Shown here one piece after another: positions 37,325-45,606 of a stretch of DNA of 64,000 nucleotides (positions within the stretch are counted from its first letter, which is position 1; each line of letters begins with the position of its first letter). The stretch spans positions 434,001 through 498,000 of the forward strand of contig CBDBKC010000036.1 in the NCBI GenBank assembly GCA_965206655.1, given 5' to 3'. The stretch comes from JAPPLB01 sp965206655 (GTDB lineage Bacteria; Acidobacteriota; Terriglobia; Bryobacterales; UBA6623). Under the pieces are notes generated by a model that worked only from the letters and a program-made list of their open reading frames with translations, did not search any database and was not told the DNA's origin. A program made the position numbers and the translations under genes.

Positions 37325-37336
37325 CGTGCTCTCCTC

Positions 37337-37969
37337 TTACGGAATCTTCGTGGACATCAAATAGACCAGCGGGAAGACGAACATCCATACCAAGTCAACG
37401 AAGTGCCAGTATAGGCCGCTGACCTCGACGTCTTCCGCGTCGTACTTGCCGCTTTTGAAACCCATCGCCACGATCGCCAGATAGATCACGCCGATCGCGA
37501 CGTGCGTCATGTGCAGGCCTGTGATCGTAAAGAACGTTCCGCCGAACAGCGGCGTGCCGCCGAACGGATTCCCGGTCGGGGTGACGCCGTCGTGTATCAG
37601 ATGCATCCATTCGTTCGCGTGCAAGACGATAAAAATCACGCCGCCCAGCGCGGTGGCCCAGATCCATTTCGCTGCGGCGGCCCGGTCACCCTTGTGTCCG
37701 GCGTCGACGGCGAAAACCATTGTCAGACTGCTCGACAGCAGCACCAGCGTCATCACCGACGAAAAGATGATTGCCGGGTAGAAATCGAATGGAGTGGGCC
37801 AGTCGTTCGCAATCCGCACGTAACTGTAAGCAACAATCAGCGCCGAGAACGTGAGCGCGTCCGAAACGATAAACAGCCACATCCCGAGCTTCTTGTGGCC
37901 GACGGCATAAGGAGAAGCGCCGCCGCCCCAACCGGTTGGCACCGCTTCCGCTGAATGAGATTCCGACAT
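37337..37969 (-). CDS. coxC: Cytochrome c oxidase subunit III
   Basis: 210 residues, five membrane segments. Conserved blocks HKKLGMWLFIVSDALTFSAL, the lipid- and proton-channel-adjacent NEWMHLIHDG, TFFTITGLHMTHVAIGVIYL and the final LYWHFVDLVWMFVFPLVYL. It belongs to the heme-copper oxidase III family. It is one of two subunit III-type genes in the operon and is followed at 9 bases by the upstream paralogue at 37979. Confidence 0.93.
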   Translation of the reverse strand: MSESHSAEAVPTGWGGGASPYAVGHKKLGMWLFIVSDALTFSALIVAYSYVRIANDWPTPFDFYPAIIFSSVMTLVLLSSSLTMVFAVDAGHKGDRAAAAKWIWATALGGVIFIVLHANEWMHLIHDGVTPTGNPFGGTPLFGGTFFTITGLHMTHVAIGVIYLAIVAMGFKSGKYDAEDVEVSGLYWHFVDLVWMFVFPLVYLMSTKIP

Positions 37970-37978
37970 GAAGAACAG

Positions 37979-38674
37979 TTACCTCCAAAACATAAGCAAA
38001 AGCAGTAAGTAGACCCAAAGACCGTCCATGAAATGCCAGTAGATGGCCGTGGCCTCAACCGTGGCCTGCCTCGTCACCCAGACCGCCGGCCGCCAGAGCC
38101 GGACGACGGCGTACGAAAGCGCCACGACCCCGCCGAGGATGTGAACCGCGTGTACCGCCGTCAGCAGATAAAAGAACGAACTGCCCGGATTCGATGCGAC
38201 GTAGATTCCTCTCTCGGCGAGCGCTCGCCAACCAAACCACTGGGACACGACAAAAAGCACGCCAAGCGTCAGCGTCACGCTCAACCACTGGCGCACACCT
38301 TCCCCAACGCCACTTCGTAGCAATCGCTTAGCCTTTTCGATTGTGAAGCTGCTGATGAGCAGCAGGGCGGTGCTCAACCAAAGGATTTGCGGCAACTCGA
38401 CCGCCACCCAGTCGCCACTCAATCCGCTCCGAACGACCAGTGCGCTGGTAAACGCCGCGAAAACCATCACAATCCCGGCGATGCCGACCCACATGCCCAG
38501 TTTGTAGCGAAAAACCGCCTCTGCCGCCGGATCAGGCTCGCCCGAACCGCCACCACCGCCATCGCGAGGCTGCGCAGGCGGGGAGAATCCCCCACCACCC
38601 ATATCGGATTGGGGCTTTTGAAGCTTCTCCTCCTCCGCAACGGGAGGCGGCGTGAGAGTCGTCGACATACTCAA
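37979..38674 (-). CDS. Second cytochrome c oxidase subunit III-type protein
   Basis: 231 residues: a cytoplasmic Pro/Gly-rich N-terminus (GGGGFSPPAQPRDGGGGGSG) and five membrane segments with the subunit III features RYKLGMWVGIAGIVMVFAAF, FFYLLTAVHAVHILGGVVAL and AIYWHFMDGLWVYLLLLLMF. Its stop meets the subunit I start region with no gap (38674/38675 boundary). Two tandem III-type genes occur in several Acidobacteria and Bacteroidetes oxidase operons; whether both enter one complex is not known. Confidence 0.9.
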   Translation of the reverse strand: MSMSTTLTPPPVAEEEKLQKPQSDMGGGGFSPPAQPRDGGGGGSGEPDPAAEAVFRYKLGMWVGIAGIVMVFAAFTSALVVRSGLSGDWVAVELPQILWLSTALLLISSFTIEKAKRLLRSGVGEGVRQWLSVTLTLGVLFVVSQWFGWRALAERGIYVASNPGSSFFYLLTAVHAVHILGGVVALSYAVVRLWRPAVWVTRQATVEATAIYWHFMDGLWVYLLLLLMFWR

Positions 38675-40471
38675 CTAATCGCCGGAAGAAGGCTTAAACA
38701 CCATCTCGTCCGAATTACATTGCATCGCAAAGTCTCGTTTCGCCTTCGGCAGACTGAAGTCGTAAGCGCCGCGATAGACCGTCGGAATCTTGCCCGCGAA
38801 GTTGTCGTGCGGAGGCGGTGACGGAATCGCCCATTCAAGCGTGGTCGCTTCCCAGGGGTTGTCTTCGGTACAAACCTTGCCTTTGAATAGACTCCAGAGC
38901 AAGTTGAACAGGAACATGAACTGCGCGGAGATCGTGATCATCGCCGCGATCGTGATGAAATGCTGAATCTCGTACGCACCGCCCGCGGCAAGATAATCGA
39001 GGCCCGTCATCTCAGCGTAGCGCCGGGGATGAGGGATCATGCCCAGGTAGTGCATCGGTCCGAAGATCGCGTAAACGCCGATGAACGTGAACCAGAAGTG
39101 AATCCTGCCCAGCCCCTCACTCATGAATCGGCCGAACATCTTCGGGAACCAAAACGTCAGCCCCGAGAACATCCCAAAGATCGCCGCCACACCCATGATC
39201 AGATGGAAATGCGCCACCACAAAATACGTGTCATGAAAGAAGAAGTCGACCGCCGGCTGGCCCAGAAAGATGCCGCTGATGCCGCCTGTCACGAACAACG
39301 ATACAAATCCGATCGAGTAAAGCATCGGAGTCGTGAAGCGGATCTTCCCGCCCCACAATGTCCCGATCCAGTTGAACGTCTTGATCGCCGACGGCACGCC
39401 AATGCACATCGTGAGAACGGAGAAGACAAAAGCCGAGTAGGGGCTCATGCCGCTCATGAACATGTGATGGCCCCAAACGACGAACCCGATGCTCGCGATC
39501 GCCAGGATCGCGTGCACCATGGCCTTGTAGCCAAAGACCGGCTTGCGGGCGAAGGTAGAGAGGATATGCGAAGTGACGCCCATCCCCGGCAAGATCGCGA
39601 TGTAGACCTCCGGGTGCCCAAAGAACCAGAACAGGTGCTGCCAAAGAATCGGCGAGCCACCGCTGTGATTGACGATCTGATCGTTCACTACCAAGCCGCC
39701 CGGAATGAAGAAGCTCGTCCCCATATTGCGATCGAGCAGCAGCAGAATCCCCGCCGCCAGCAGAACGCCGAACGCCAGCAGGCCCAGAATCGCCGTCACG
39801 AACCACGTCCAAACCGTCAGCGGCAGGCGCATCATCGTCAGGCCCTTGGCTCGCATCTCTAAAGTCGTCACGATGAAATTCAACGCACCCAACAATGACG
39901 CGATGCAGAACAGCGCGATGCTGATGATCCACCAGTCCTGGCCCGTCCCCGCCATTCCCGCCGAGTCCAGCGCGCTGAGCGGCGGATACGCCGTCCAACC
40001 CGAAATAGGCGCACCGCCTTCTACAAGAAACGCCATCATCAGCGCGCAGAACGATAGAAACGTCGTCCAGAACGACAGCATGTTCAGTCGCGGAAACGCC
40101 ATGTCGGCGGCCCCGATTTGAATCGGCAGAATGTAGTTGCCAAACCCTCCTTGCGGCGCTGTCGTCAGCACCATGAACACCATCACCGTGCCGTGCATCG
40201 TGAGCATGGCGAGGTAGAACTCCGGCGTCATGACGCCGTCCGGGGCCCCCACCGGGAACAGGTCGCCGAGGATCGCGAAAGATTTCTCCGGCCATACCAG
40301 TCGGAGCCGAACCAACAGCGACAATCCCATCCCGATGAACACTGCGACGATGGCCAGCAGAATGTACTGGATCCCGATCACCTTGTGGTCAACGCTGAAG
40401 ATCCATTTCGAGATGAAACTCGTCGGTTCCGGATGGCGATGAACTTCTACGTGTTCCGCTACTTCTGTCAT
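38675..40471 (-). CDS. coxA: Cytochrome c oxidase subunit I (aa3 type)
   Basis: Catalytic subunit that reduces oxygen to water and pumps protons. 598 residues, about twelve membrane helices. Heme ligand His93 (TMHGTVMVF), the CuB site with the His-Tyr pair GHPEVY (286-290), His335/His336 (WGHHMFMSGM), and the heme pair in VVAHFHLIMGVAA. The HPEVY motif is that of A-type oxidases. It is in the middle of the operon II-I-III-III'-IV. Confidence 0.97.
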   Translation of the reverse strand: MTEVAEHVEVHRHPEPTSFISKWIFSVDHKVIGIQYILLAIVAVFIGMGLSLLVRLRLVWPEKSFAILGDLFPVGAPDGVMTPEFYLAMLTMHGTVMVFMVLTTAPQGGFGNYILPIQIGAADMAFPRLNMLSFWTTFLSFCALMMAFLVEGGAPISGWTAYPPLSALDSAGMAGTGQDWWIISIALFCIASLLGALNFIVTTLEMRAKGLTMMRLPLTVWTWFVTAILGLLAFGVLLAAGILLLLDRNMGTSFFIPGGLVVNDQIVNHSGGSPILWQHLFWFFGHPEVYIAILPGMGVTSHILSTFARKPVFGYKAMVHAILAIASIGFVVWGHHMFMSGMSPYSAFVFSVLTMCIGVPSAIKTFNWIGTLWGGKIRFTTPMLYSIGFVSLFVTGGISGIFLGQPAVDFFFHDTYFVVAHFHLIMGVAAIFGMFSGLTFWFPKMFGRFMSEGLGRIHFWFTFIGVYAIFGPMHYLGMIPHPRRYAEMTGLDYLAAGGAYEIQHFITIAAMITISAQFMFLFNLLWSLFKGKVCTEDNPWEATTLEWAIPSPPPHDNFAGKIPTVYRGAYDFSLPKAKRDFAMQCNSDEMVFKPSSGD

Positions 40472-40510
40472 GAATGCCTACTCCTGAGAATTCGCGGCCC
40501 GTTCGACAGG

Positions 40511-41323
40511 CTACTGCAGGAAAGAATATTGCTCTTGAAGCCAACTATCGTAGTCCGCTTGCTCAACCACGTCCATAAAACTGCGCATCTTGTAGTGACC
40601 CAGCCCGCACAGTTCTGAACAGGCGATCTCATACGTGCCGACCTTGTCCGGCTTGAACCGCAGGCGGCTCTCGATGCCCGGCACGGTGTCGAGCTTGAGC
40701 CGCAGCTCGGGGATAAAGAAGTTGTGCAAGACATCCTTGGTACGCAGGATGACCTCGATCTCTCTGTTAACCGGGACGCTCATGCGCGGGACGACCACGT
40801 CGTCTTTGCCATCAGCGTGACCGCGGTCGATCCCCAACGCGTTGCCCATGGAGTCGTCAATCATGTTGACGTTCAACGGCCCAAACTTGCCGTCCGCTCC
40901 CGCATACCGCATGTTCCACACAAACTGCTGGCCGGTCACTTCGACGATGACCCGGTCGGCCGCACCCGGTTGCGACTGAGCATCGGCGAACCGCGCCTCT
41001 GCCCATACCGTATATCCCATGAACGTCAGACCCACAAACAGGACGGTCGCGGCCGAGGTCCACAGCAGCTCCCATCGCTCGTTCCCGGTGCTGTAGTCGG
41101 CCGCCTCGGCGCGCTTGCGGCCGAACTTCATCACCGCGTACCCCAGCGCCAGATGCGCCAAGATAAAGATCACGCCGGTCACGACGAACGTCAGGGCCAT
41201 CTGGTCGTCCACCGCTCGCGCATGGTCGGTGATGGGGTCGGGCATCCACCATGTTTTCATGACGAACGGAACGGTCAAGGCTATGCAAATCAGCCATATT
41301 ACGAGGGCTAGAAGAAAGGCCAT
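40511..41323 (-). CDS. coxB: Cytochrome c oxidase subunit II
   Basis: 270 residues: two membrane helices, then a cupredoxin domain carrying the dinuclear CuA centre: His200 (DVLHNFF), Cys235 and Cys239, His243 and Met246 (ACSELCGLGHYKM). No cytochrome c domain is fused to the C-terminus, so it takes electrons from a separate donor not in this window. It is the first gene of the oxidase operon; the upstream ~200 bases are shared with the divergent ceramidase gene and should hold both promoters. Confidence 0.95.
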   Translation of the reverse strand: MAFLLALVIWLICIALTVPFVMKTWWMPDPITDHARAVDDQMALTFVVTGVIFILAHLALGYAVMKFGRKRAEAADYSTGNERWELLWTSAATVLFVGLTFMGYTVWAEARFADAQSQPGAADRVIVEVTGQQFVWNMRYAGADGKFGPLNVNMIDDSMGNALGIDRGHADGKDDVVVPRMSVPVNREIEVILRTKDVLHNFFIPELRLKLDTVPGIESRLRFKPDKVGTYEIACSELCGLGHYKMRSFMDVVEQADYDSWLQEQYSFLQ

Positions 41324-41374
41324 AGATGTTTCCCACTCTCGCGCCGTCGGGCGACAGCGCGCCGCGAGCAGACG

Positions 41375-41402
41375 TTGCTCGGATTACAAAAGATCGTATA
41401 GT
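41375..41402 (+). promoter_or_regulatory. Predicted sigma70-type promoter toward the ceramidase gene
   Basis: TTGCTC (41375-41380) and TATAGT (41397-41402) separated by 16 bases, both close to housekeeping -35/-10 consensus. A transcript from about 41409 would include the small upstream frame at 41431. Prediction by pattern only. Confidence 0.45.
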
Positions 41403-41430
41403 GTAGCAACTTGGTGAAGAAGGTGTCCAA

Positions 41431-41529
41431 ATGAACAGTGGATCGCTTTGGGGGCGTCTTGAAACCCGCCTCGCGCAAGCACGCTGCGGCAAACGAACGC
41501 TGAGTCGAAAGAGGGGTGAACACACGTGA
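41431..41529 (+). CDS. Putative 32-residue leader ORF overlapping the ceramidase start
   Basis: Starts ATGAACAGTGGATCG with AAGGTG a few bases before. It runs 32 codons (basic, rich in Arg: MNSGSLWGRLETRLAQARCG and onward) and its TGA overlaps the GTG start of the ceramidase gene (GTGA). Such an overlap suggests translational coupling or an attenuating leader peptide. No homology is recognised and a chance ORF is possible. Confidence 0.35.
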   Translation: MNSGSLWGRLETRLAQARCGKRTLSRKRGEHT

Positions 41530-43058
41530 AAGCAATTCTGTACCAGGTGAGCAGTGTGTCGAGTCTCTTGGTGTTTGCAGCGCTCGTTTTGTGCCTCGCG
41601 AGCGCCCGCGCCGACGTCGTTGAACAGGGCCCGAAAGACTCGGAGCCCTCAGGTCTCCTCGCCGGCGCCGCCCGCGCCGACATCACCCCGCCCGTCGGCA
41701 TCGCGCAACTGAACTGGGGATCGCAAACCCATATCTACTCTGTCGGAAACGATCCGGCCGGCATGGTCGCAACCGCTCTGGTGGTCGCGAACGGCAGCCA
41801 AAAATTCGCGATGGTCGACATCGACGCTGTCCTCGCCGACCCCTTCGAACCCGCCATCGAGCGCGCTGCGCTGAAAACAGGCATCCCCGCCGCCCACATC
41901 CGGCTCGCCGCTACGCACACGCACTCCGGCCCCAACCTCTCAGCCGCCAAGGGCCCCGCCGGCGTCGATCTCTCGCCTCAACTCGACATGATCCACCGCT
42001 ATCGCGCCCAAGTCATCGACAAAATCGTCGGCATCATCATTGAGGCCAACGCCAACCTCAAGCCCGCCCACATCTTCGGCGGACGCGGCGAAGGCAGCAT
42101 CAACGTCAACCGCCGCTTTCGCGCGAACCGCGACGACCCACCTGCCGTCGGACGCAATCCCGACGGCTTCATCGACCGCGAACTCGTCGTCTTCCGCATC
42201 GACGACTCTAGCGGTAAACCGATCGCCGTCATCGCCAACTATCAGTGCCACGGCACCGTGCTCGCCTACGAGAACAAATACGTCTCACCCGATTGGCCCG
42301 GCATGACCCGCAAAGTCGTTGAACACGCTTTCCCCGGCGCGATGTGCCTCTTCTTTCAAGGTGCCGCAGGCAATCAAGGACCGATCGAGGGCTTCACCGG
42401 CGACCTCAGCGTCGCCCACCGCCTCGGTTCGATCCTCGGCCATCAAACCTCCGCCGTCGCCCTGGGAATCGAAACCGTTCGCCGCGAACCCACCTTCGAA
42501 GGCTTCGTCGAGTCCACCGCCTATCAGGCCAAACAGCATTGGCGCGTAAAAGGGCCGCGGGACGCCACGCTCAAACTCGCCCATAAGAAGATCGACCTCC
42601 CTCGGCGCACTTACACCAACGAAGAAATCTCCGCCATGACAGCCCGAGTCGAAGATGCCAAGCAGAAGTTAGCCGCCGCGGAAGCTTCCGGCGACGTCTG
42701 GAAGACGCATCAGGCCGGGGCGCGGGTCCGGCGTTTTGGCGACCTGCTCAAGAAGTGGACACAGCCCCCCGATCCCACGCCCGTCCAACTCGAAGTCCGC
42801 ATCCTGCGCATCGGAGAACTCACGATCGTCTCGATGCCCGGCGAACAATTCGGCGAGATCGGCCAGGCCATCAAGCAAGCCTCGCCCTTCAAATACACCA
42901 TGTACGCCGGCTACTCCAGCGGCGAGGGCGGCGACTACATGCCCACCGACGCAGAGTACTCTTTTGGCGGATACGAAGTCGAGCGCACCCCCTACGGCAA
43001 GGGCGCGGCGGACAAGCTGATCCGCGAGACAATCGCCATGTTCGATGATGTCAAGTAG
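41526..43058 (+). CDS. Secreted neutral/alkaline ceramidase-like protein
   Basis: 510 residues. A signal peptide (LLVFAALVLCLASARA) precedes the neutral-ceramidase N-terminal domain: LLAGAARADITPPVGIAQLN, RLAATHTHSGPNLS (zinc His pair and the GP motif), and NYQCHGTVLAYENKYVSPDW. The C-terminal part of true ceramidases is shortened. In bacteria such enzymes cleave amide bonds of sphingolipid-like molecules, but many Acidobacteria paralogues have an unknown substrate. The start is a GTG with GAGGGGTG ahead of it. It overlaps the next gene by 14 bases. Confidence 0.88.
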   Translation: MKAILYQVSSVSSLLVFAALVLCLASARADVVEQGPKDSEPSGLLAGAARADITPPVGIAQLNWGSQTHIYSVGNDPAGMVATALVVANGSQKFAMVDIDAVLADPFEPAIERAALKTGIPAAHIRLAATHTHSGPNLSAAKGPAGVDLSPQLDMIHRYRAQVIDKIVGIIIEANANLKPAHIFGGRGEGSINVNRRFRANRDDPPAVGRNPDGFIDRELVVFRIDDSSGKPIAVIANYQCHGTVLAYENKYVSPDWPGMTRKVVEHAFPGAMCLFFQGAAGNQGPIEGFTGDLSVAHRLGSILGHQTSAVALGIETVRREPTFEGFVESTAYQAKQHWRVKGPRDATLKLAHKKIDLPRRTYTNEEISAMTARVEDAKQKLAAAEASGDVWKTHQAGARVRRFGDLLKKWTQPPDPTPVQLEVRILRIGELTIVSMPGEQFGEIGQAIKQASPFKYTMYAGYSSGEGGDYMPTDAEYSFGGYEVERTPYGKGAADKLIRETIAMFDDVK

Positions 43059-44214
43059 TTCTGTGATGCCGACGCGCCGCGATTTCCTCAAGACCTCTCT
43101 CGCGACGGGACTCGCTGTTCCCGGGGCGGCTGCGCCCCAAGCCTCCGCCGATACCCTGCGCCTGTGGGCCTTTAGCGACGCCCATGTCGGCAGCGACCGC
43201 CGCTACGGCCGGCGCGAAAGCCTCGTCGAGGCCATCCAGCAATCCGAGTTCGGCACTCCCGACGGCGCGCCCTCTTTCGACTGGGACGTTGCCGTCGATC
43301 TCGGCGACCAATCCGGCGCGCAGCACCTTCCCGACGACGACGAGGGCGCCGAAGTGGTTCGCCAGTTCGCCAAAGGCCTTCGTAAGCACAAGCGCGAGGA
43401 CGTTTATGACGTCTGCGGCAACCACGACCGCTCCGGCATCGACGCCGAAAAGAACTGGTGGTGGCACAAATGGCTCGACCCGATGGGCGAGTTCTCCTCG
43501 CACTCCGGCGTCGACGCCTCGAAGCGCACCTACCCCACTTCGGGGACGTGGGAGCGCTATTCCTTCCAGGTCGGCAACGTTCTCTTCTTGATGATGAGCG
43601 ACATCAACGAGCCCACCCAGCGCCCCGGACGCGACCTGCTCGGCGGCAACCCCGGCGGTGTTGTCTCGGGTGAAACGTTCGAGTGGTGGAAGAACATGGT
43701 CGAGTCGAACCAGGACAAGATCATCGTCTCGACCCACCACTACATGCTGAAGAATACAACCGTCGCGTCCGGCGAATGGGAAGGCATGCGCAAGGACGCA
43801 AACGGAACCTGGCGCTCGCACTATCACGGCTACAAAGCGCTCGGCAGCCCCAAAGGCGCGTCCTATCTTTATTGGGTGGAAGGCGTAGCGGATGCGCAGG
43901 CATTCGAAAAGTACCTCGAAGCGCACCCCGGCGCGATCGACCTATGGCTCGGCGCCCATACCCACACCTACCCGGACGACACCTACGGCGGAAAATCCCA
44001 CGTCGAAACAAAATGGGGTGTCCACTTCGTAAACGTCTCCGCCCTAGCCCGCCACCACGCCCGCCTGACGACCATACCCATGAGCCGCCACTTCACCTTC
44101 CACGGCAACGAGCTGCGGGCCCAGTGCTATCTACACACCTGCGACTACGCCGCCACCGGCTGGTATCCCAAATCCGAGCGCCTCCTGCGCCTAAGCAAGC
44201 CCTTCCACTGGTAG
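43045..44214 (+). CDS. Tat-exported metallophosphoesterase
   Basis: 389 residues. The twin-arginine signal TRRDFLKTSLATGLAVPGAA is followed by a calcineurin-like domain: FSDAHVGSD (DxH), VAVDLGDQSGAQ (GD), YDVCGNHDRSG (GNHD), IIVSTHHYML and LWLGAHTHTYPDD (GAHTH). It overlaps the ceramidase gene by 14 bases, so the two form a coupled pair, perhaps acting in sequence on a phospholipid or sphingolipid in the periplasm (inference). A downstream ATG at 43066 is a possible alternative start. Confidence 0.88.
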   Translation: MMSSSSVMPTRRDFLKTSLATGLAVPGAAAPQASADTLRLWAFSDAHVGSDRRYGRRESLVEAIQQSEFGTPDGAPSFDWDVAVDLGDQSGAQHLPDDDEGAEVVRQFAKGLRKHKREDVYDVCGNHDRSGIDAEKNWWWHKWLDPMGEFSSHSGVDASKRTYPTSGTWERYSFQVGNVLFLMMSDINEPTQRPGRDLLGGNPGGVVSGETFEWWKNMVESNQDKIIVSTHHYMLKNTTVASGEWEGMRKDANGTWRSHYHGYKALGSPKGASYLYWVEGVADAQAFEKYLEAHPGAIDLWLGAHTHTYPDDTYGGKSHVETKWGVHFVNVSALARHHARLTTIPMSRHFTFHGNELRAQCYLHTCDYAATGWYPKSERLLRLSKPFHW

Positions 44215-44268
44215 CTCGGCGGGATGGCAGCAAGCTACCGTTGTTCGGGCGTCGCGATTCAGCGGTAA

Positions 44269-44277
44269 TTACTACTT
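44269..44277 (+). repeat. Target duplication, left copy (IS4)
   Basis: TTACTACTT, identical to 45598-45606. Confidence 0.9.
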
Positions 44278-45597
44278 CACTACTGTCCGGCTGATAAGCG
44301 GTGGGCGGCCTGCAACTGGTTGTAGAAAAGTGGGTTAGGTGTTGTTTTTTCTTGCCGCGATTTGAGCGGCGGTGCGCCGTTTGAGCGTCATCCGTCCTGA
44401 GCCGACAATGGCTCATGAATCTGGGCCGCACCGTATTCGCGCAGTTGATCAGCTTTCTTCCGGATCGCGAGTTCCGGCGCTGTGTGGCCCGCTACGATGG
44501 CGACCGGGGCTCGCGCAGCTTCTCCTGCTGGGATCAGTTCCTCTCGATGTCCTTCGCCCAGTTGACCTACCGCGAAAGCCTCCGCGATATCGAAGCGTGC
44601 CTGCGTTCGCTTGGCGGCAAGCTCTACCACATGGGATTCCGCGGCAACGTCGCGCGCTCGACACTGGCCGACGCTAACGAGTCGCGCGACTGGCGGATCT
44701 ATGCCGATTTCGCTCAGGCCTTGATTCGCATCGCGCGGCCCTTGTATGCCCGCGATCCGATCGGCGTGGATCTCAATCAAAGTCTCTACGCTCTGGACTC
44801 GACCACCATCGACCTGTGCCTCTCGCTGTTCCCGTGGGCCAAGTTCCGCCGGCGCAAGGCCGCCGTGAAGATGCACACGCTGTTGGACCTGCACGGTAAC
44901 ATCCCCACGTTTATCCGCATTACCGACGGCAAAACGCACGACGTCAACATCCTCGACGAGTTCCTACCCGAGCCCGGCGCCTTCTACGTTATGGATCGGG
45001 CCTACGTGGATTTCGAACGCCTCTTCGTGTTCACCCTCTGCTCGTCGTTCTTCGTCGTGCGAACCAAGAAGAACATCTTGCTCCAACGGCGCTACTCGCA
45101 TCCCGTCGACAAATCTACGGGCGTGCGCTCGGATCAGACCGTCATACTGACTGCCATCGAATCGGCCAAAGTCTATCCGGACCCGTTGAGGCGCGTCAGC
45201 TACGTCGACGCCGCGACGAACAAGCGGCTGAAGTTCCTGACCAACAACTTCGCGCTCCCGGCACTGACCATCGCCGAGATCTACCGTTCGCGCTGGCAGG
45301 TGGAGCTGTTCTTCAAGTGGGTCAAGCAGCACTTGCGGATCAAGAAGTTCTACGGCGCCAGCGAGAACGCCGTGAAGACCCAGATTTGGATCGCCGTCTC
45401 GGTGTACGTGCTGGTGGCGATCGTGCGGAAGAGGTTGGGCCTGGAGGCGAGTCTCTACCAAATCCTACAGATTCTCAGCGTTACCCTATTTGAGAAAACG
45501 CCCATTTTACAGGCCTTGCAGCCATCAGACTCCCATGAAAACTTACTCGATCACCCCAACCAGCTGATTCTATTCGACTTCTAACCGGACAGTAGTG
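44278..45597 (+). mobile_element. IS4-family insertion sequence
   Basis: 1.32 kb. Ends are a perfect 13-bp inverted repeat, CACTACTGTCCGG at 44278-44290 and its complement at 45585-45597. It is flanked by an exact 9-bp duplication, TTACTACTT, at 44269-44277 and 45598-45606. The right-hand copy overlaps the stop codon of the TPR lipoprotein gene. It contains one DDE transposase and looks recent and intact. Confidence 0.95.
44415..45584 (+). CDS. IS4-family transposase
   Basis: 389 residues. An N-terminal DUF4372-type domain (RTVFAQLISFLPDREFRRCV) precedes the DDE domain: ALDSTTIDLCLSLFPWA (first Asp), FYVMDRAYVDFERL (second Asp) and EIYRSRWQVELFFKWVKQHL (Y-R...E). Full length and undisturbed. 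The stop is directly at the right inverted repeat. Confidence 0.95.
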   Translation: MNLGRTVFAQLISFLPDREFRRCVARYDGDRGSRSFSCWDQFLSMSFAQLTYRESLRDIEACLRSLGGKLYHMGFRGNVARSTLADANESRDWRIYADFAQALIRIARPLYARDPIGVDLNQSLYALDSTTIDLCLSLFPWAKFRRRKAAVKMHTLLDLHGNIPTFIRITDGKTHDVNILDEFLPEPGAFYVMDRAYVDFERLFVFTLCSSFFVVRTKKNILLQRRYSHPVDKSTGVRSDQTVILTAIESAKVYPDPLRRVSYVDAATNKRLKFLTNNFALPALTIAEIYRSRWQVELFFKWVKQHLRIKKFYGASENAVKTQIWIAVSVYVLVAIVRKRLGLEASLYQILQILSVTLFEKTPILQALQPSDSHENLLDHPNQLILFDF

Positions 45598-45606
45598 TTA
45601 CTACTT
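45598..45606 (+). repeat. Target duplication, right copy (IS4)
   Basis: TTACTACTT; its last bases are part of the TAA stop (45605-45607, minus strand) of the TPR lipoprotein gene. Confidence 0.9.

Noticed and set aside
38960..39862. Long plus-strand frame of 300 codons inside the oxidase operon
   Set aside because: Antisense of subunit I, rich in Arg/His/Glu without any domain. A typical GC-rich shadow frame.
44719..45461. Minus-strand frames in the IS4 element
   Set aside because: Shadows of the transposase, without family features.
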